Shown here: one piece after another, positions 22,782-36,000 of the stretch | How positions within the stretch are numbered: position 1 is the first letter of the stretch | Layout of the letters: each line of letters starts with the position of its first letter | DNA from: Oscheius sp. JU75 | Taxonomy: Eukaryota; Nematoda; Chromadorea; Rhabditida; Rhabditidae | DNA: 64,000 nucleotides | Assembly (NCBI GenBank): GCA_037178855.1 | Contig: JASJZC010000001.1 | Span: forward strand, 6,572,001 to 6,636,000 | Direction: 5' to 3' | Program-made: the position numbers and the translations under genes | The notes under the pieces: model-generated | What the model was told of the DNA's origin: nothing | Databases searched by the model: none | The model's input: only the letters and a program-made list of their open reading frames with translations

Positions 22782-22906
22782 TTACTATACATAGTGGCTT
22801 TTAAAACAATAGGCGCGTGAAACATTCATTTATTGTGTATTTATCACAATAGCTTGGATATAACTCCTGCATCTACTGTTTGACAACCATATCTTGAGGA
22901 GCAATA

Positions 22907-23164
22907 CTAGGACACGCTTCGGTCTCCTTGGTCTTGATCTTCTTCGCCATTCTTCACGCCCTTCATCTTACTAGCGCCAGGGTTCTTCAATCTCTTCCTT
23001 TCCTCCTTCTTCGACTTGAACGAGGCAACTTTCGGACCAGCAGGTGTTCCCATCTTTGATAGAGTCCGAGCACCAACTGGGGTAGCAAATCCGGCTGCTG
23101 GAATCGGAGACGCTGGAGAAGGCACAGGTGGAGCAGCATTTTGCCCATATGATAGGACAACCAC
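22907..23164 (-). CDS. Possible small minus-strand gene, Pro/Ala-rich with a lysine-rich tail
   Basis: An open frame encodes a hydrophobic stretch (LTVVVLSY), a Pro/Ala segment and a basic segment (KSKKEERKRLKN), ending at 22907. The composition looks coding, and TATATAAAT stands upstream on that strand (about 23224-23232). I could not find an ATG or a convincing first exon in this frame, so the start is unknown. Not recognised. Confidence 0.3.
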   Translation of the reverse strand: MVVLSYGQNAAPPVPSPASPIPAAGFATPVGARTLSKMGTPAGPKVASFKSKKEERKRLKNPGASKMKGVKNGEEDQDQGDRSVS

Positions 23165-23190
23165 AGTAAGGTAAAGAGTCCTACAGCCAC

Positions 23191-25341
23191 ATACTGAGTA
23201 TCCTACTGATATCTTTCGATTTATATAGTGTGCAAGTTTTCACTTTCGTTGTTGCTTCGGACAAACTCTTTGAATTGCGTACGTTCTCACAGTGGAGATA
23301 CTATGAACTTGGTCAACGTGATATATTTAGGGAAGAATGCCCGGAAACAAGAGTGACTCAATGACTAACAATACGCATCTGATAAGGTGTTTTGTTAGGG
23401 CCATTTTCACTTACCTAATACTGACCATTAGTCTTGACTAAAATGTACAAAGCTGCCAGCACCTCTCCTTACGGTTCCCATCAGTCAGCAACCTTTAAAA
23501 GTCGCCCTGAGATCAAAATAGAAGTGATCGTACTGGTCGCTGACATCATTAGTTTCCGGAAGTCGTAACCGAACCTATTTTGTTCAAGTGGGCGTAGATA
23601 CGGTTCAAAGCTTTCGCAAAATCGGCTCAGACCTTTTGAGCGTCCAAAGAGGCTTTCCCCTTTGCACAATGATATGCAGCCGAGTATAGTCCTTTTGCAA
23701 CATGAAGATGAACCCGTTTCTTATCTCTGGAGTGTGTCTGTCTCATTCCAAATATACAAACAACGAGACTTGCTTTCCAGTTTAAACCTGTACTACCCTC
23801 TTAAACGCTTATTGCCACAACTCTTTCCGGTGACCCCGACGTCTTTTGATCGCACATATTCAACAATCTATCTTTGTCTCTCGGAGTGAAAAATGAAGGC
23901 GTTCTGCAGCTGACCCGGCGGGAACTCTTGCTAGAGAGAGAAACGATTTCTGGTGTCAATTTCATGAAGGTGTCAGAGTTCATGAAAAAATTAGTCTTTG
24001 GATACTTTAGAAAGAGCGCTACCGCCTGTATAGCCAGTTTGACTCGAACAGCATTCTTGGTGCTATTTATAGTGTTTGATCGTTTAAATCACTATTATCC
24101 CTTGTAAGGATAACAATCTACTCGCAACAATGGAACTGGTTGATCGCATGACCATTACTCAGTCCGAGCCGAGTACTTTTCTCTCCTTTTTTTGAATACC
24201 CTGGCGAAAGTTTAGCAGCAATATCCAATTCCAAATACAATCTCAATTAAAAGGCGCCTCTTTTAGTCACTGTAAAGTTATCATTTCTCCGACACGCGCG
24301 AGCCAAACGGGTCGCGCACAAGGCGTCAGTTTTCCCGGCATTGATGTGTCGTGAGAGGGGCTATTTTCGGACCGAAACAAGGTCCACAGCCTTATAAACA
24401 GCCCTTTTTTACACCTTCACTCGTTAGTCATACCCCCCCCCTTTGTTTCCTGTTCCTAAGTTGATCTTCAAACCCAGTTGCCGGTTCCAGAAAAACAGTA
24501 GGGGTGTCAGTACGAATTACAAACAAGATTTTGTTCGTATCCTTCTCTTTCCCTAAACGACTGAAGTCTTTGATGACTATTTGCAGAGGAAATCTCCTAG
24601 AGGAAGTGAACTAATGACGTGAGCGAAGACATTGGATGAAGTGAAAAGGTCGGGATGAAACAGTTTGGCGACACAGGATGTGAAAGTATCAATCTGTAAG
24701 GCATAAAATCTGGCGTAGACATGACGCCATTCACTCCCTTGCAAAGAACACCTATCACTCATCGACCGCGCCGCTTGCAGCTTTTCTCTCTCACACTTTA
24801 GGATACCAGAGAGTGAACAATATTATTGTCGACAGTACTTCTTCAGGCTTAAACTACAAACAGCCAGAAGTATAATCTCTCCTTTGATGGCTACTGTGTC
24901 TCTTTGAACTGTCGCCTTGCCATCATATTTCACTCTTTACGACTCTCCCTTCCGGTCCGACCGGCTTGATTATCGAAATTGATTTTGTGCCCGCGTGTTG
25001 ATCCTCTCTCATTACTCGATTTGTTCCGTCGAAAGATCGATATCTAAGCAGAGAAAAACAGTCTATCATCAATCTCCCTGCCGTCAGTGAGAGGCTTCCA
25101 GGGCTATCTATTCTGTACTTTTTTCGGGTTCTGTCTGATCGGTCGTTTTTGGACCACCGGGCCCTGAACATTTGTTCCTCACTTTACCGCCAAGACCACA
25201 ACAGTTTCAACTCTCAAACCCAAAGTTAAATTGCTTGCCTTCAAAGGTATTTGTCTTCTCCCGTCACTCTTCCCGCCTCATTGATCTTACCCTTAACCGA
25301 TCGGAACAGATTTCAGTCGAGGCGAGGTGTCCTTGCGGCGG
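23191..25341. other. Long intergenic region upstream of the potassium channel
   Basis: Only short frames that look accidental. Contains a C9-type homopolymer at about 24435 and, just before the channel gene, an ATTTCAG acceptor at about 25310-25316 that could accept a spliced leader. Confidence 0.45.
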
Positions 25342-27186
25342 ATGCCTGCACTGCTGATCGACGAGGATGAGCTTGATCCACACGACATAGCCTACTACGA
25401 CGATGTACCGGTACGCTTTTTGCTCATTCAGGAAGTATGAACTTGTAGGAATTTCGGAAAGAACGTCGAGAAAGTCACAGTTACGGTAAAGAGTTGAAGA
25501 CAGCCGCCCTTCGACCCTACAAGGTCTGGAGAGACAATTTTCTTCAGGACAGATGCATTGAAAAGAGCGCTCTTGTTCCCGAAGTAGGTCTATCCAAAAC
25601 TACCCTTTAATAAGAAACAGTTCAGCTCTTGGTAGCATGCACTCCTCACATCTTGTTGAACATCCTTCTTCTGGGTTATATCTTTGCCGGAGCCTATTTC
25701 TTACATTGGATCGACGAAAGTGTCAACAAACAGAACATGCGCGAAGCCGTTCTTTTTGCCTATACCACCATCACAACAATAGGTAGCCATTCTTTATGTT
25801 GTTTCTTAGTACAAGAGTTGCGATCGGACCAAACTGGCCCGGCCTAGACAGGCGAGCACGCCCTATATCGAGCGCCTCCACAATATCTTTGTAGACTTTT
25901 GCTGCAGCGTTATTTCGTGGCGCAGTGCTATATAGCGCGCTTCTTGTTCGACCGATCTTGGTTCGAGCCCGCACCAACATTATTGCTTTTCTCACAACAA
26001 ATCTTTAATAGAATAGATTTACAGGCTATGGGAACGTCTACCCTACCTCTCAAATAGGCAAAATTGGCTGTATGCTGTACTGCGTAGGAGGAATCCCACT
26101 TATTTATCTCGTACTCTCGAACAATGGACAATTTCTAGCTGAGGCAGTTTGGATTCTTAGGAATAGTTTTACTAGTAAGAAGGTATGTCATGTGAGAGAC
26201 GACGAGGTGAAAGACGGTTCAGATCTCAGCAGCCACAAAAGAGCTGCCTCTTTGGATGACTGGTGTCCTTCTCATACTGCATTCAGTCATCGGCGGCCTT
26301 ATTTTCAGTTACTGGATTGACCAGATGAAGTTCATTCCGGCCGTCTACTTTAGCTTTATTTCCATCGCCACAATCGGATACGGAGACCTTGTTCCTACTC
26401 CGGAAAACTGGTTTCAAATTTCTGTCATCATCGTGTACATGTCAACAGGTAACAGATCCAATCTGTTTGGTACTATTCTGTATTAGGTATCGTCATTCTC
26501 TCGACGCTGGTAGGATCTCTTTCTAATTATCTACAATGGATCTACAACATTGGTCGACCAATTTCCGGCTCAAAAGATATCGAAGTCTGGTTCGGAGGGG
26601 ATATGTTGACAGTAGAGGCACTGGTAACTATGGTCGCCGACCAGTTCGGAGTCCCACCGATTCGTCTCGGAGCAGTCTTGACAGATCTTGACGAAATTCT
26701 TCGTGTGGCCTGTGAGACTGAAGTACAGGAACAGACAGAAAACCTGAGGAAACTGTCAAAGCGAGAGGTTCGTCCTCTTCTGTTTCCTTTTCCAATTCTT
26801 CTACAACAAATCATTAAGCTGTTCAGAGTACGGTCTTTCAATTGAATCCGGAAATACGAAAGATGCTGCTGAAGTACGGCCAGGAAGAAAGTCCCACGAC
26901 CTCTTTGACATTCGGTCGTTTCAACACGAACAAACTTTTCCGTACCAGCTCCGACTCCAATCTACCTGGACACTTTTCCGCTCGAGAAACTTCCATGGTA
27001 ATTTGAGAAAACAACAACTGAGACCAATTTTTCTAGGCTCTACAAGCTTTGGGTGTTATACATCACACCTTGAAGACACAACGCCGCCCTGGGAACCGAT
27101 CACCGATGGCTAGTCGACAAGCCTCCGATGCTACGCAAAGTACAATTCCTTCGCCCGTTAGAACAGAAAGAAACACGACCAGCTGA
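25342..27186 (+). CDS. Two-pore-domain potassium channel (TWK family)
   Basis: Forms K+ leak channels as a dimer in the plasma membrane. The acidic N-terminus is encoded from 25342. TM1 lies in exon 3 (ILLNILLLGYIFAGAYFL). The first pore filter TTIGYGN is split by the intron at about 25782-26023. TM2 follows with GKIGCMLYCVGGIPLIYLVL. A cytosolic loop leads to TM3 (TGVLLILHSVIGGLIF) and the second filter ATIGYGD (26376-26387), then TM4 (VIIVYMSTGIVILSTLVGSL). The C-terminal tail is Ser/Arg-rich and ends at a TGA at 27184-27186. About 430 residues, normal for the family, with both filters complete. The large intron inside the first filter contains a tRNA-derived sequence. Which TWK member this is cannot be told. 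Confidence 0.88.
25915..25975 (+). repeat. tRNA-derived sequence (SINE-like or tRNA pseudogene) in the TWK intron
   Basis: Shows an A-box-like TGGCGCAGTG and a B-box-like GGTTCGAGCCC ending in GCACC. The 5' acceptor arm does not pair and the anticodon stem is poor, so it is not a functional tRNA. Confidence 0.5.
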
Positions 27187-27358
27187 CAGTGAAAGACTGC
27201 GTGTTCAACTGTACATAACCGTGTTATGGGTACAACGTGTAATAAATCTACATGTACTGATTTTTCCTCTCTCCGCCAATTCCGGGAGTCTTATCATAGA
27301 CTCCTTATCTTTCGACCTCGCTATGCTTTCTTTTCCTTTTTCTTGAAAGTCTCTTGAG

Positions 27359-27364
27359 TTTCAG
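27359..27364 (+). promoter_or_regulatory. Probable spliced-leader acceptor before the lectin gene
   Basis: TTTCAG two bases before the ATG at 27367, preceded by a pyrimidine-rich run. Confidence 0.45.
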
Positions 27365-27366
27365 TA

Positions 27367-27975
27367 ATGAAATACCTACTTCTCGTAGCACTGATTGCCG
27401 CAGCTTCAGGTTTTGTCGTCCTCGGAGGTTCCTTCGTTGTTTTCCCAGATATAAAACAGTTTTAGCAACTCCTCAATGTGACCTGGAGTGGCGTTACTAT
27501 GAGTACACAAACTCGTGCTACTACCAAGGCGATTTCCAAGAGTTTGATGGAGCCGAAAAGGCTTGCGTCAACCTGGGAGCACATTTGGCGTCTGTCCACA
27601 CTAACTTCGAAAATTCTTTCATTCAATCGATCACCGAATCCGGTAGGGACTCTTTATATGTGTTGATGGTTTGCATTCAGGAGAGAAACAGAACCAGGAA
27701 GGAATGACGTGGATTGGCTTGAAATACGTCAATAGTAAGTGGACATGGACTGATGGAACCCCGTTCACCTTCTCCTATGTGAGTTCTTCTACTCTCCTTC
27801 GCAAAGTCGAGTTCAGTGGATGAAAGGAGCTCCTTCGAAGCCGACAAAGTACGGCTGTGCCATTCTGATGCAGGATGACTACACCCACCAGAAGGATGTC
27901 AAAAACTTCTGGGACAGCGTGGAATGCAAGAACAAGGAGAGGAAGTACGTCTGCAAGAAGCCAGCCAACTACTAA
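27367..27975 (+). CDS. Secreted single-domain C-type lectin-like protein
   Basis: A short signal peptide (YLLLVALIAAAS) is followed by one complete C-type lectin fold. The sequence includes WRYYEYTNSCYYQ, AEKACVNLGAHLASVHT, the WIGLKY core (the WIGL motif), WTWTDGTPFTFSYW, CAILMQDD and a final FWDSVEC...YVCKK. The four framework cysteines are present. There is no EPN or QPD motif, so calcium-dependent sugar binding is doubtful. Exons join in phase across four 36-55 base introns. About 160 residues. Nematode genomes hold many such clec genes, some induced by infection; whether this one is so cannot be seen. Confidence 0.88.
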
Positions 27976-28096
27976 ACTTATAAAGCTTTATTTGGAATGA
28001 ACAGCCGTATGTACATGTAATGTGAACCGGTATTTGACACGTAAAAACAATGAGAATGGGAGGACTAGAATACAAGTTAGATATGACGTGAAGTGG

Positions 28097-29424
28097 TTAG
28101 ACAGAGGGAGTGATCCAGGCACAGAAGCTGAAGCCCATAGAGACCAAGTTCTGAAGCACCTGAAAATGAGAGAGCATGTGACGAGACACGGGGTCTGATA
28201 AGCAGATCGAGATCTGATTCTCTTTGAGCCAAAACAGCATCATGGGACTTTTGATCCAAACAAGGAGTACTACGTTTACGAGTCGCGTGACAAAAGTTCA
28301 GAGATCTTTGAAGAACTCACGCTTTGGTCTTCGTCTTCCTTTCCTTTCTGAGGAGGAATGTTTTCAGAGTCGGTGCTGTTGCTCATAGACGCTTCTTTTG
28401 GAGGAGACGCTTTCTTTTTCTTAGTCTTTTCAGGTCCACACATGCTCTCGTCGACCATCTCGTAGGGCTCTGCCATGGAGGGGGAAATCTGATTCACATG
28501 ACTAGAATCTTACACAAACTGATCAAACCTTCTCGACAGTTCTCTCACCATAAGCCATGGCGTCGAGACTATAGTCCTGGATAATCTCCAAGTCGTCTAG
28601 AGGGAACATTTCGTCTGTGTAGCGTTTGGAACGGGGAGCTGAAAGCATGTTTTGTCATTAAAACTGAGGCAGGGAGAGCGAGTCAGCATGGTACCAGTTG
28701 GCACTTGAAATGCTATGCGGGGAACGGGGGAAGAGGATCAGCTGATTGTTGAGAGAAATGAATGATAGGCGATGGTCATACAGAAAAAGGAAAGTATGAT
28801 AGGAAAACGAGAAAGATGATGCAAACGAAAATCGGGAGAGAAATCTTACAATAATTTCAAAAGGGCGTTATCAGACGCTCGCCGCGTCTGTTTTGTACCC
28901 TCCCTCTCTACTCCTGGGAAATGTGTCTTAAGACCAAAATAAGACACGAGACAACAAAGAACGGGCACATTGTGACTATGATAGTATTTTCCCTTTCGAA
29001 GATCCAATGATCAGAGTTCTCGAGAAGGAACCTCTTTTCAAAATAGTAACCGTTTCGAAACTTTCGTTTTGAGGAGAACGTTTTCTGGTGTTCAGATGGA
29101 AATTACTCCTTGACATGACAAAACAGAGAAGATCAGTTATAGAAACATTGCGTTATGAAATTTCGTGAGTATATACAATATATCCTGTATATATCTCAAG
29201 AATACGGAAAGAGTCAGATGGGGTTCTGTAACGATTGCAAACAGAACATAACCCTTCCAGACCAGATAGAAAGGCGGTGCGACAAAGGATTGAATCATGC
29301 TCATCATAGACTCATAAAACATTCCCGATCCCCGTTCTCTCTAGCTCAATAGGAAAGAAAACTTACGTTCTGCTCTGAAGGAGACCTGCAGAAGGATGTC
29401 ATCCTTTTTGGGAAGGCTGCTCAT
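28097..29424 (-). CDS. Unrecognised 132-residue protein, four exons, minus strand
   Basis: Exons at 29424-29367, 28638-28529, 28488-28321 and 28159-28097 join exactly in phase and give 132 residues, which is strong support for a real gene. The N-terminal half is well structured in composition (LLQVSFRAE, then DEMFPLDDLEIIQDYSLDAMAYG). The middle is polar with KKKK, and the end is short and hydrophobic (LVSMGFSFCAWITP). A TTCCAG acceptor lies about 20 bases upstream of the ATG, compatible with trans-splicing. The first intron (28639-29366) is long. I do not recognise the family. It lies tail to tail with the lectin gene. Confidence 0.6.
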
Positions 29425-32400
29425 AGTGCAGCGCCAATGTATCTGACCTGGAAGCAAAAGTGTTGGAGGTGTGAAGAAATAGTCAAGAAGAGGACAGTGA
29501 TTTCGACATTAAAGTTAGGAAACAGGTGCGAAATCGTTTCTTCTACTATCGGAAGAAATTGTTTTTCATGGCAGTACTGTCTCTGGTTACGAAATGGCTT
29601 TGAGAACTGAGGCTCTGTGATAGAGAGGATAGGTGATAGATAGAACCACAGTTGCTGTCTAACTGTAAGCTGAACGTGAATTTGGTACAAAGACAAGCTG
29701 CCTGGAGAACTGACCGGAAAAATGCATAGAATCGAATGCGAAAAGCGCAAAAGCTTGAGTAGGTTATTGCGTGAGCCTGATGTAATCCCCACAAGAATAG
29801 AGACGCATTTTTCAGATGATACGAAGAGTACAATTATCGAAAGCACGGGAGGCCGTGAGAAAGTAGTGCCACAGTTCGAAAGCACGAGGAAGAGGGCTCA
29901 CGCGCTTTGCACAAGTGCAAAAGACACCAGTACAAGCGCTCTCAATGGTAGGAGAAAGAGTTGATTACGTGGTCGTAAATTTCGAGGCGAATAAATAGAT
30001 GCTCGTCTCGTGCTAGTTTCAGCAAGCAGAATCCCTTGGCTTCATATTAACGGGCAAAGGAGGCTAGTACCATTTCTGGCTCCGCAGTGTCTATGACTTA
30101 TCACTCTCGGGCGTGATAGATCCTAGGCTACCGAGATTTTCAGTAGAAAAGAGGGTATTGTCATCAAAATACTGAGCTTGTTTGTCTCGAGCTGGCAGGC
30201 TTCCTTATCATCGTCATTGTGAAATTTTACGTGTACATGACTGCTCGGCTGTTCTTTCATGTTCTCGGGTGAATCCTAGAGAGAGCCCCGAACTGAGAGA
30301 AAACTAAAAGGGCACTAGTCAGAACATGTGAGGGGGAGAGATGACGGAAATCACAAGATGGGTAGCAGACGAAGAATACGGTTTGTTTAGATTTAGGGAG
30401 TATATCACATGCCCATGTGAGAACTGTAATCTCTAAACTTCATAAACAAGCATCTTTGCACTCGCTCTCTCATCGATTTCAGTGTCTTGATCTCTTGCAT
30501 CATCTTTTTCAAAAAATTTCTCATTCCAGTTCCGTGTTTTTTTTACAGTTCGTCATTCAACGATGGCGCCTTTAGTGGTCGCCTAGTGTCTTCAAATCAT
30601 AACCTCGAATAAACATTAAAATGTCAAATGTGACTGTATGCTTGACATGTCTATCCTATTGGATCGAAGTAGTCCGTGGCTATCTCCCAGAATCTTGACT
30701 GGCAGTCAAAGTGACCAATACTGCCACCCGGGTCTTGCCATAAAACCGTTGGAAATGGCGGGAAGACTGGCCACAACCTCCTCGGGAGCGATCAGACAAC
30801 AGGCGTTGTCATTTCGAAGGTCGTTGACTCTCGCGCCACCTTTCCTAATATTCTTCCTCCAAATCTGTTGTATCATTCCTCAACCTTCAAATCTAAAAGT
30901 CAATTAGGAGAGAACTGGTTCTTCTTATTGATGACCCTTGCTTCGTGTCCTGCCGTTGTCCTCCTTCAAATTGCATTGCACTGCTTCGAGTTGATTGAGC
31001 AGTATCCACAAAAATCTAGGTTGCAGAGCACTCTTCTCGTGCTTTGAGCTTTGGGGCCAATTGAAGTGAATTTCAAGTGAGTTGCACTTCCGAGACGAGA
31101 TGTCTACTTTTCTCCTCAAAAGTATCGCTGTCTTTTTGTGACACGGCCTCGGAATGACCAATAATGGCATGTGTCCAGGGCCTTCGGCTGGCCTTTTTAG
31201 CTCCTACCAGCCCTTAGGCTGCTACTTGTCGTCACATTAGGAGCGGCAGTCACTCTCTCACCGCTCCCATTTTTGACCACGAATTAAGACCTTAATTCTG
31301 TTAGCTGGATGGAGGCAATTGCCAATTTGACGAGCCATGCATGAAGTCTTCCTATTCGAATGGCTGCCTTCCGTTTTCAAACAGCTGTCGATTGTGAAAT
31401 TGTTTGCTCAAACTCTGAATCTGCAGGAGAGAGTCTCTGTTCGGAATAGTATCTTCTCTCTCTCTCTCTCTCTCTCTATCTCTCAAACACCTGTCCATTC
31501 GTGTGGCAGCCTAAAAACCGTCGGAGAGAGACGGACAGCCGGGTACGTGTCCGATGAGTAATCGGATAGGTCGGGCTGCTCTCTCGCTCTCTAATAACCC
31601 TCTCTCTCTGCACCGTGTGTCCAGCCGGACTAATTCAACCAGCCCAAATCCTCTTGTCCCTTGATAAGTATCCACATTTGCATGTCTCCGTCCAAATTTA
31701 TTGGGTTTCTGACACCGCTTAGAGCATAAAGCATGAGATATTGCCCTGTGGGAGAGTTGTGGTGGTCATTTATTAAATTGTGTTCCGTTCACATATTAAC
31801 ACCCTCCCTTCTTATCAGTCTTTATGGCCGGAAGTTCAACAATGAGTCTGCCCTGCTGTCTCTCTTTGGCATCCTTGATCGTTCCTCACTTCGGTTTGAA
31901 TATTTCACTGACTCTTTGATACAGTTTTACTACGGTTATACTCAGTGAGACCTGTAGAGAGTACAGAAGAGTCCCCTTCGAAACCAATGACCATTATAGG
32001 TTTTCCCCCAAACTCATCTCCTCTCCTCGTTTACAGAACAGGACTGGAACACATCAATCTGAACGATGGTAGTCTCTTCCAGCTACTGTTCTCTTTCTCT
32101 ATCCAGAGTCACATAGACTGAACCAATCCGTCCTGTTTGCCATCAGCTCTCTCTCTCTCTCTTGACAAAAAACTCAAGAGTGGTAGTCAACAATTTATTT
32201 CTCTCTCGCCCTCGCTTTCCCGGATTGTTTATCGATTCATCAGAATTGCAAATCAACACGCAGTGTGAGCCGGTGGGCCTAATTGGAGATCGATTGAGCA
32301 CCGGACGAGGATTAGGCAATTAGGGTTCAGTCGTCCATCTGTTTGCTCTTCTGGTCCCCCGGTAAAATGCCTCATAAGACCTCCCCTTGATATCTGGACT

Positions 32401-33075
32401 TATTTCCAGATGTTTTTGACAGATGCCTTGATTGAATTCCCTAGTTGATGGAGGATGAAAAAATGAAGCCAGCAGCTGGCCAAGGGGAGCTCTTTGTGTG
32501 TCGGGAAGGGAGACAACAGATGGCCGGGCGACTCTCCTATCCCAACAGACAACTTGGACAACCTTTTCCAAACAATCATATATCTTTGATGTACTTCTCG
32601 AAGAAAGAACGTGGAGTGAGACAAAGTTCTATCAGCTGTCCAAGTTTATCGACCTTTAAAGGACGGCGCCTTATCGCGCCCCATCTCGCCCATAACACAG
32701 CTGCTTTAAATTTCTTTTGACTTATCAGTTTTAACCATCTTCACCAAGATACCTCTTATGAACTCTCCTTTTCGTAAAAAGTAGCATTTTTTTTAGACAA
32801 TTTAATGCAGGTGTACTCACCAAGTATGTGTTTAAAATATCCTTCTTTCCCAGTAGTTTCCTCGAATTTCACCCGATATCCCCTTTTGGAAAGCATTATA
32901 CTTTAGTCTAGGAAATAAGTAACTGTTTACGTGCTCACAATATTTAAAATGACTGGAATTTACGCCAGTACAAATAGAGCGTATTTCAAGTCATTTATAT
33001 TGCTTCTTTCTACGAACCTTTCTCCGATTTGTCACAGTGAGAGTTTCAGGTAGTTGGGCTTAGAGTTCTGGAAGA
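29425..33075. other. Long region without a supported gene, upstream of DIP2
   Basis: Only short frames with no family resemblance. Contains a CT microsatellite at 31455-31484, further CT runs at about 32148, and a TTTCAG acceptor at 33041-33049 upstream of the DIP2 ATG. It may hold DIP2 regulatory sequence or a non-coding RNA that I cannot see. Confidence 0.5.
31455..31484. repeat. CT microsatellite
   Basis: About fifteen CT units with one interruption. Confidence 0.9.
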
Positions 33076-36000
33076 ATGGATGATCTCGACGTATCGAAAC
33101 TACCACAAGAGGTTCGGGACAAGCTCGCCGAACTTGATCTGGAACTCAGTGAAGGCAAGAAATTTGAATTTGATTCAAACTGCGACGTTTTACAGGCGAC
33201 ATTACTCAGAAAGGGTATGAGAAGAAAAGATCTCTGATTTTGGGTCAGTTCATGCCAGGCAGCAGAAATGGCAAGTCGTTATAGTTTTTTTTTCTCAAGT
33301 AACAATTTCCAGGGGCTGCTCGATCCCAAGGAAGTCCAACGACAAGGGCGAATAGAAGACATCACAGGAGAGTCACAAGGGACGAGTCCAGGTTTCATTC
33401 AGGTTCGATTCTTTTTTAAATAGAGGCTGACTCAGTCTCTTGCCCTTTAAACCGGGGATCTCCCAAATTTCGGCGGTTTGATTTCCTAAACCCACTTAAA
33501 ACTAGTGTGCAGTTACTGTTCATGTGTGAACTAAGTTGGTGTGTAGCGGGTTCACAAATAGACGGAAATGTTCATACCCAACATGGAAAGTAACGAAAAA
33601 TACCGATTTTTTCAGCATTTGGAGCGTTATTTTCGATTTTCGAACCAGCTTCGCATCAACTTAGCTCACACGTGGGCAGTAGCTGCACACTAGCTTTAGA
33701 CTGCGTTTCAAAATTACAAACTTTTCAGAAATTCGAGTGGAAGCTGTCCAGCAGGCTCTGGCTATGTACTCTCAAGGGAAGAAGGAGAAGCCGACACTGA
33801 TCCAGGCAGTCAAGCGGCCATCGGAATCGAGAGAGCGTTCTGTCAAAGTATCCGGTACGCTTTTTTTTGTCTTGGGGCTATTGAAAAAAGATCGGACTCG
33901 TTAAAATTGCAGCGTTCGTGCATTTTTTTCACGCTCTTTCTGATTCATAGAGACATGAATAGACCATGACACGACGTTCTTTCATAGCGCGTACGTTTCT
34001 CTCCAGTTTATATCTTTACAATGACCATTTTGGGCCGGTGTTTGTTGAGACTCTCTTCTCCCGCTCATTTGACCCTGAGAGCCACACAGCTTATTGACAA
34101 TGAGCCAGAAATTTGTTTTTTTTCACTAGTGTTCATTAGGAGGAGTGACATCAATCAACAGTTACCTAGAGTTTACTATGTAAAGTCCACATCCCCTAAA
34201 GCAATCCGTTTTGATTTGCGGCAGCCACGCAGACATTTGTAAGTTTCTGCCCGCACTCTTCTAAATCGGCGAACAAATTTTCAAGTTACTCTCTTGAGTA
34301 GAACTTCCTTCAAAAGCTTTTGTAATCTTGTTCTAAATCAGCTGCCTTCAGTCGTGGCTTAGCATTGATAACATGCGGCTTGGCCGCTTTCTCAGTAACA
34401 GAAGTTTGTTTTACAGCTGACTTGTCCCCTTGTCTCTTGACATAAAAAGACTTGTCAGTTTTTTTTGTATTGACATGCAATACTGCGGAGACCACGACAG
34501 ACGGAGAAAGATGCCCGAAAGTCTGTGTGTCTGAAGCCCAAATTGCCAATTTGTTACAATTACTTTGTGACAGCAATTTCTCATTGCAATTTTAGTCACT
34601 TTGGGAGTTGCGTCTCTGGGAGAGGGTTGGTCCTGTCAGAGTAGCTCGACTAGAACAGCATAGTTCGCTTTGAAGCGATCCAATAGATTCTGTTGAAAGA
34701 CTTTGGCACTTCTCTGTGTATGTCCGTTTACGACCCGCGCCCGATCTTGTCCTCTGTAAATTGGACGAGCTTCCTCTCACTCCCTAACTAACAGTCCCAT
34801 TTATTTCCTGCAGGAGAACAGGTTCGCATAGTTTGCGGACTGCGAGTGCTTTATGGGGTTATGCTGACATGATAATAGAGCGGTCGGACTGTATGCCGAC
34901 TGTTTGCCTGGGTGTTGAGTTCCGAGGCCCCCCCAGCAAACTTTCTGATCGTATGTCTCTCTCGCATTCCGAGATGAATCAAAACGCCATCGGTCAAATC
35001 CCATTCCCAAATGAGTCCCTCGAGAGCCGAGTTGACACTGGCCTCTAGGTGTCTCATTGTCCATTCATGAATCTCAATTGCTCATTTCCGGTCCTTTTTT
35101 GCAGTCTGTTTGCCCTCCAATTTATACTTTTCACCTCCTCTAAAAACTGGTTGCCAAAGAGAATTGTAGATGATGGTCGATTGACTCACGCCCCAGTTGC
35201 ATCCTCCTCCTCTTCTTCCTCTTCCTATTACCAGCCGCTCGACTACCCTCCTCAAGGATCCATTTGGCCACACTTCCGAATTCAGTTTTCGGACCCCGTG
35301 TAGCGCCTCCTCTAATCTTATTACGTACGGAGCCACCAACACCCGTCTTTTTTCTAGAGTTCGGCGGTGTGAATGACAACACGTCTTTTCGTAAAAACTT
35401 GAGACAGGCGTTCCTTTAATTGCTGAGAGAAGAGGATAGTTCAGTGTTATCCAAGTGCTGTCTCTGATTTATTGCTATCGGCCCGACTCCTGTTGCACAC
35501 ACTCGTCCTGGTCACTCACTTCGAAACTCACTCTCATTCCGGTCCCACAGTATTTTCCGTCTCATTCCACTACCATTGTACCTGAACTGGTAGTCGACTA
35601 TGGTTGAAGTTTGCCCCGAATGGGCAAACATAACCGTCACATTAGATACGTCTCCGGAATTTCCCTTTTTGTGTTCTACCTTCCAACAGTTGCTTTCAGA
35701 TCTAGTCAGGGTGATTCTTTATCCATCAGAATCAATATGCAAAGCGCGCCTCGATCCTTTTCTCTCAATCGGCCACCCCCGGAATTGTCATGTCGCACAC
35801 ACCTTTTGGCCGGTTCTTCTCACATTCATAGCCGCCTGGCAGGCCATTGTTTCATCCTTCGATTCGAAATTTTGCTGCCTGTCCTCGCTGTGGTGACCTC
35901 GCAGTCTGTTTTCCGCCGCTGGCAGGATTAACGGGACAGCCGCCTTCTCTCCTATGTTATGCTAATTAGTCGTTGCTGGTCAACCTCAACCGACCTTTTT

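Noticed and set aside
25915-25975. Functional tRNA gene
   Set aside because: The B-box is good, but the 5' acceptor strand does not pair with the 3' end and no proper anticodon stem forms.
28324-28584. Plus-strand frame of 86 codons
   Set aside because: Antisense of two exons of the minus-strand gene at 28097-29424, which is supported by exact splice phases.
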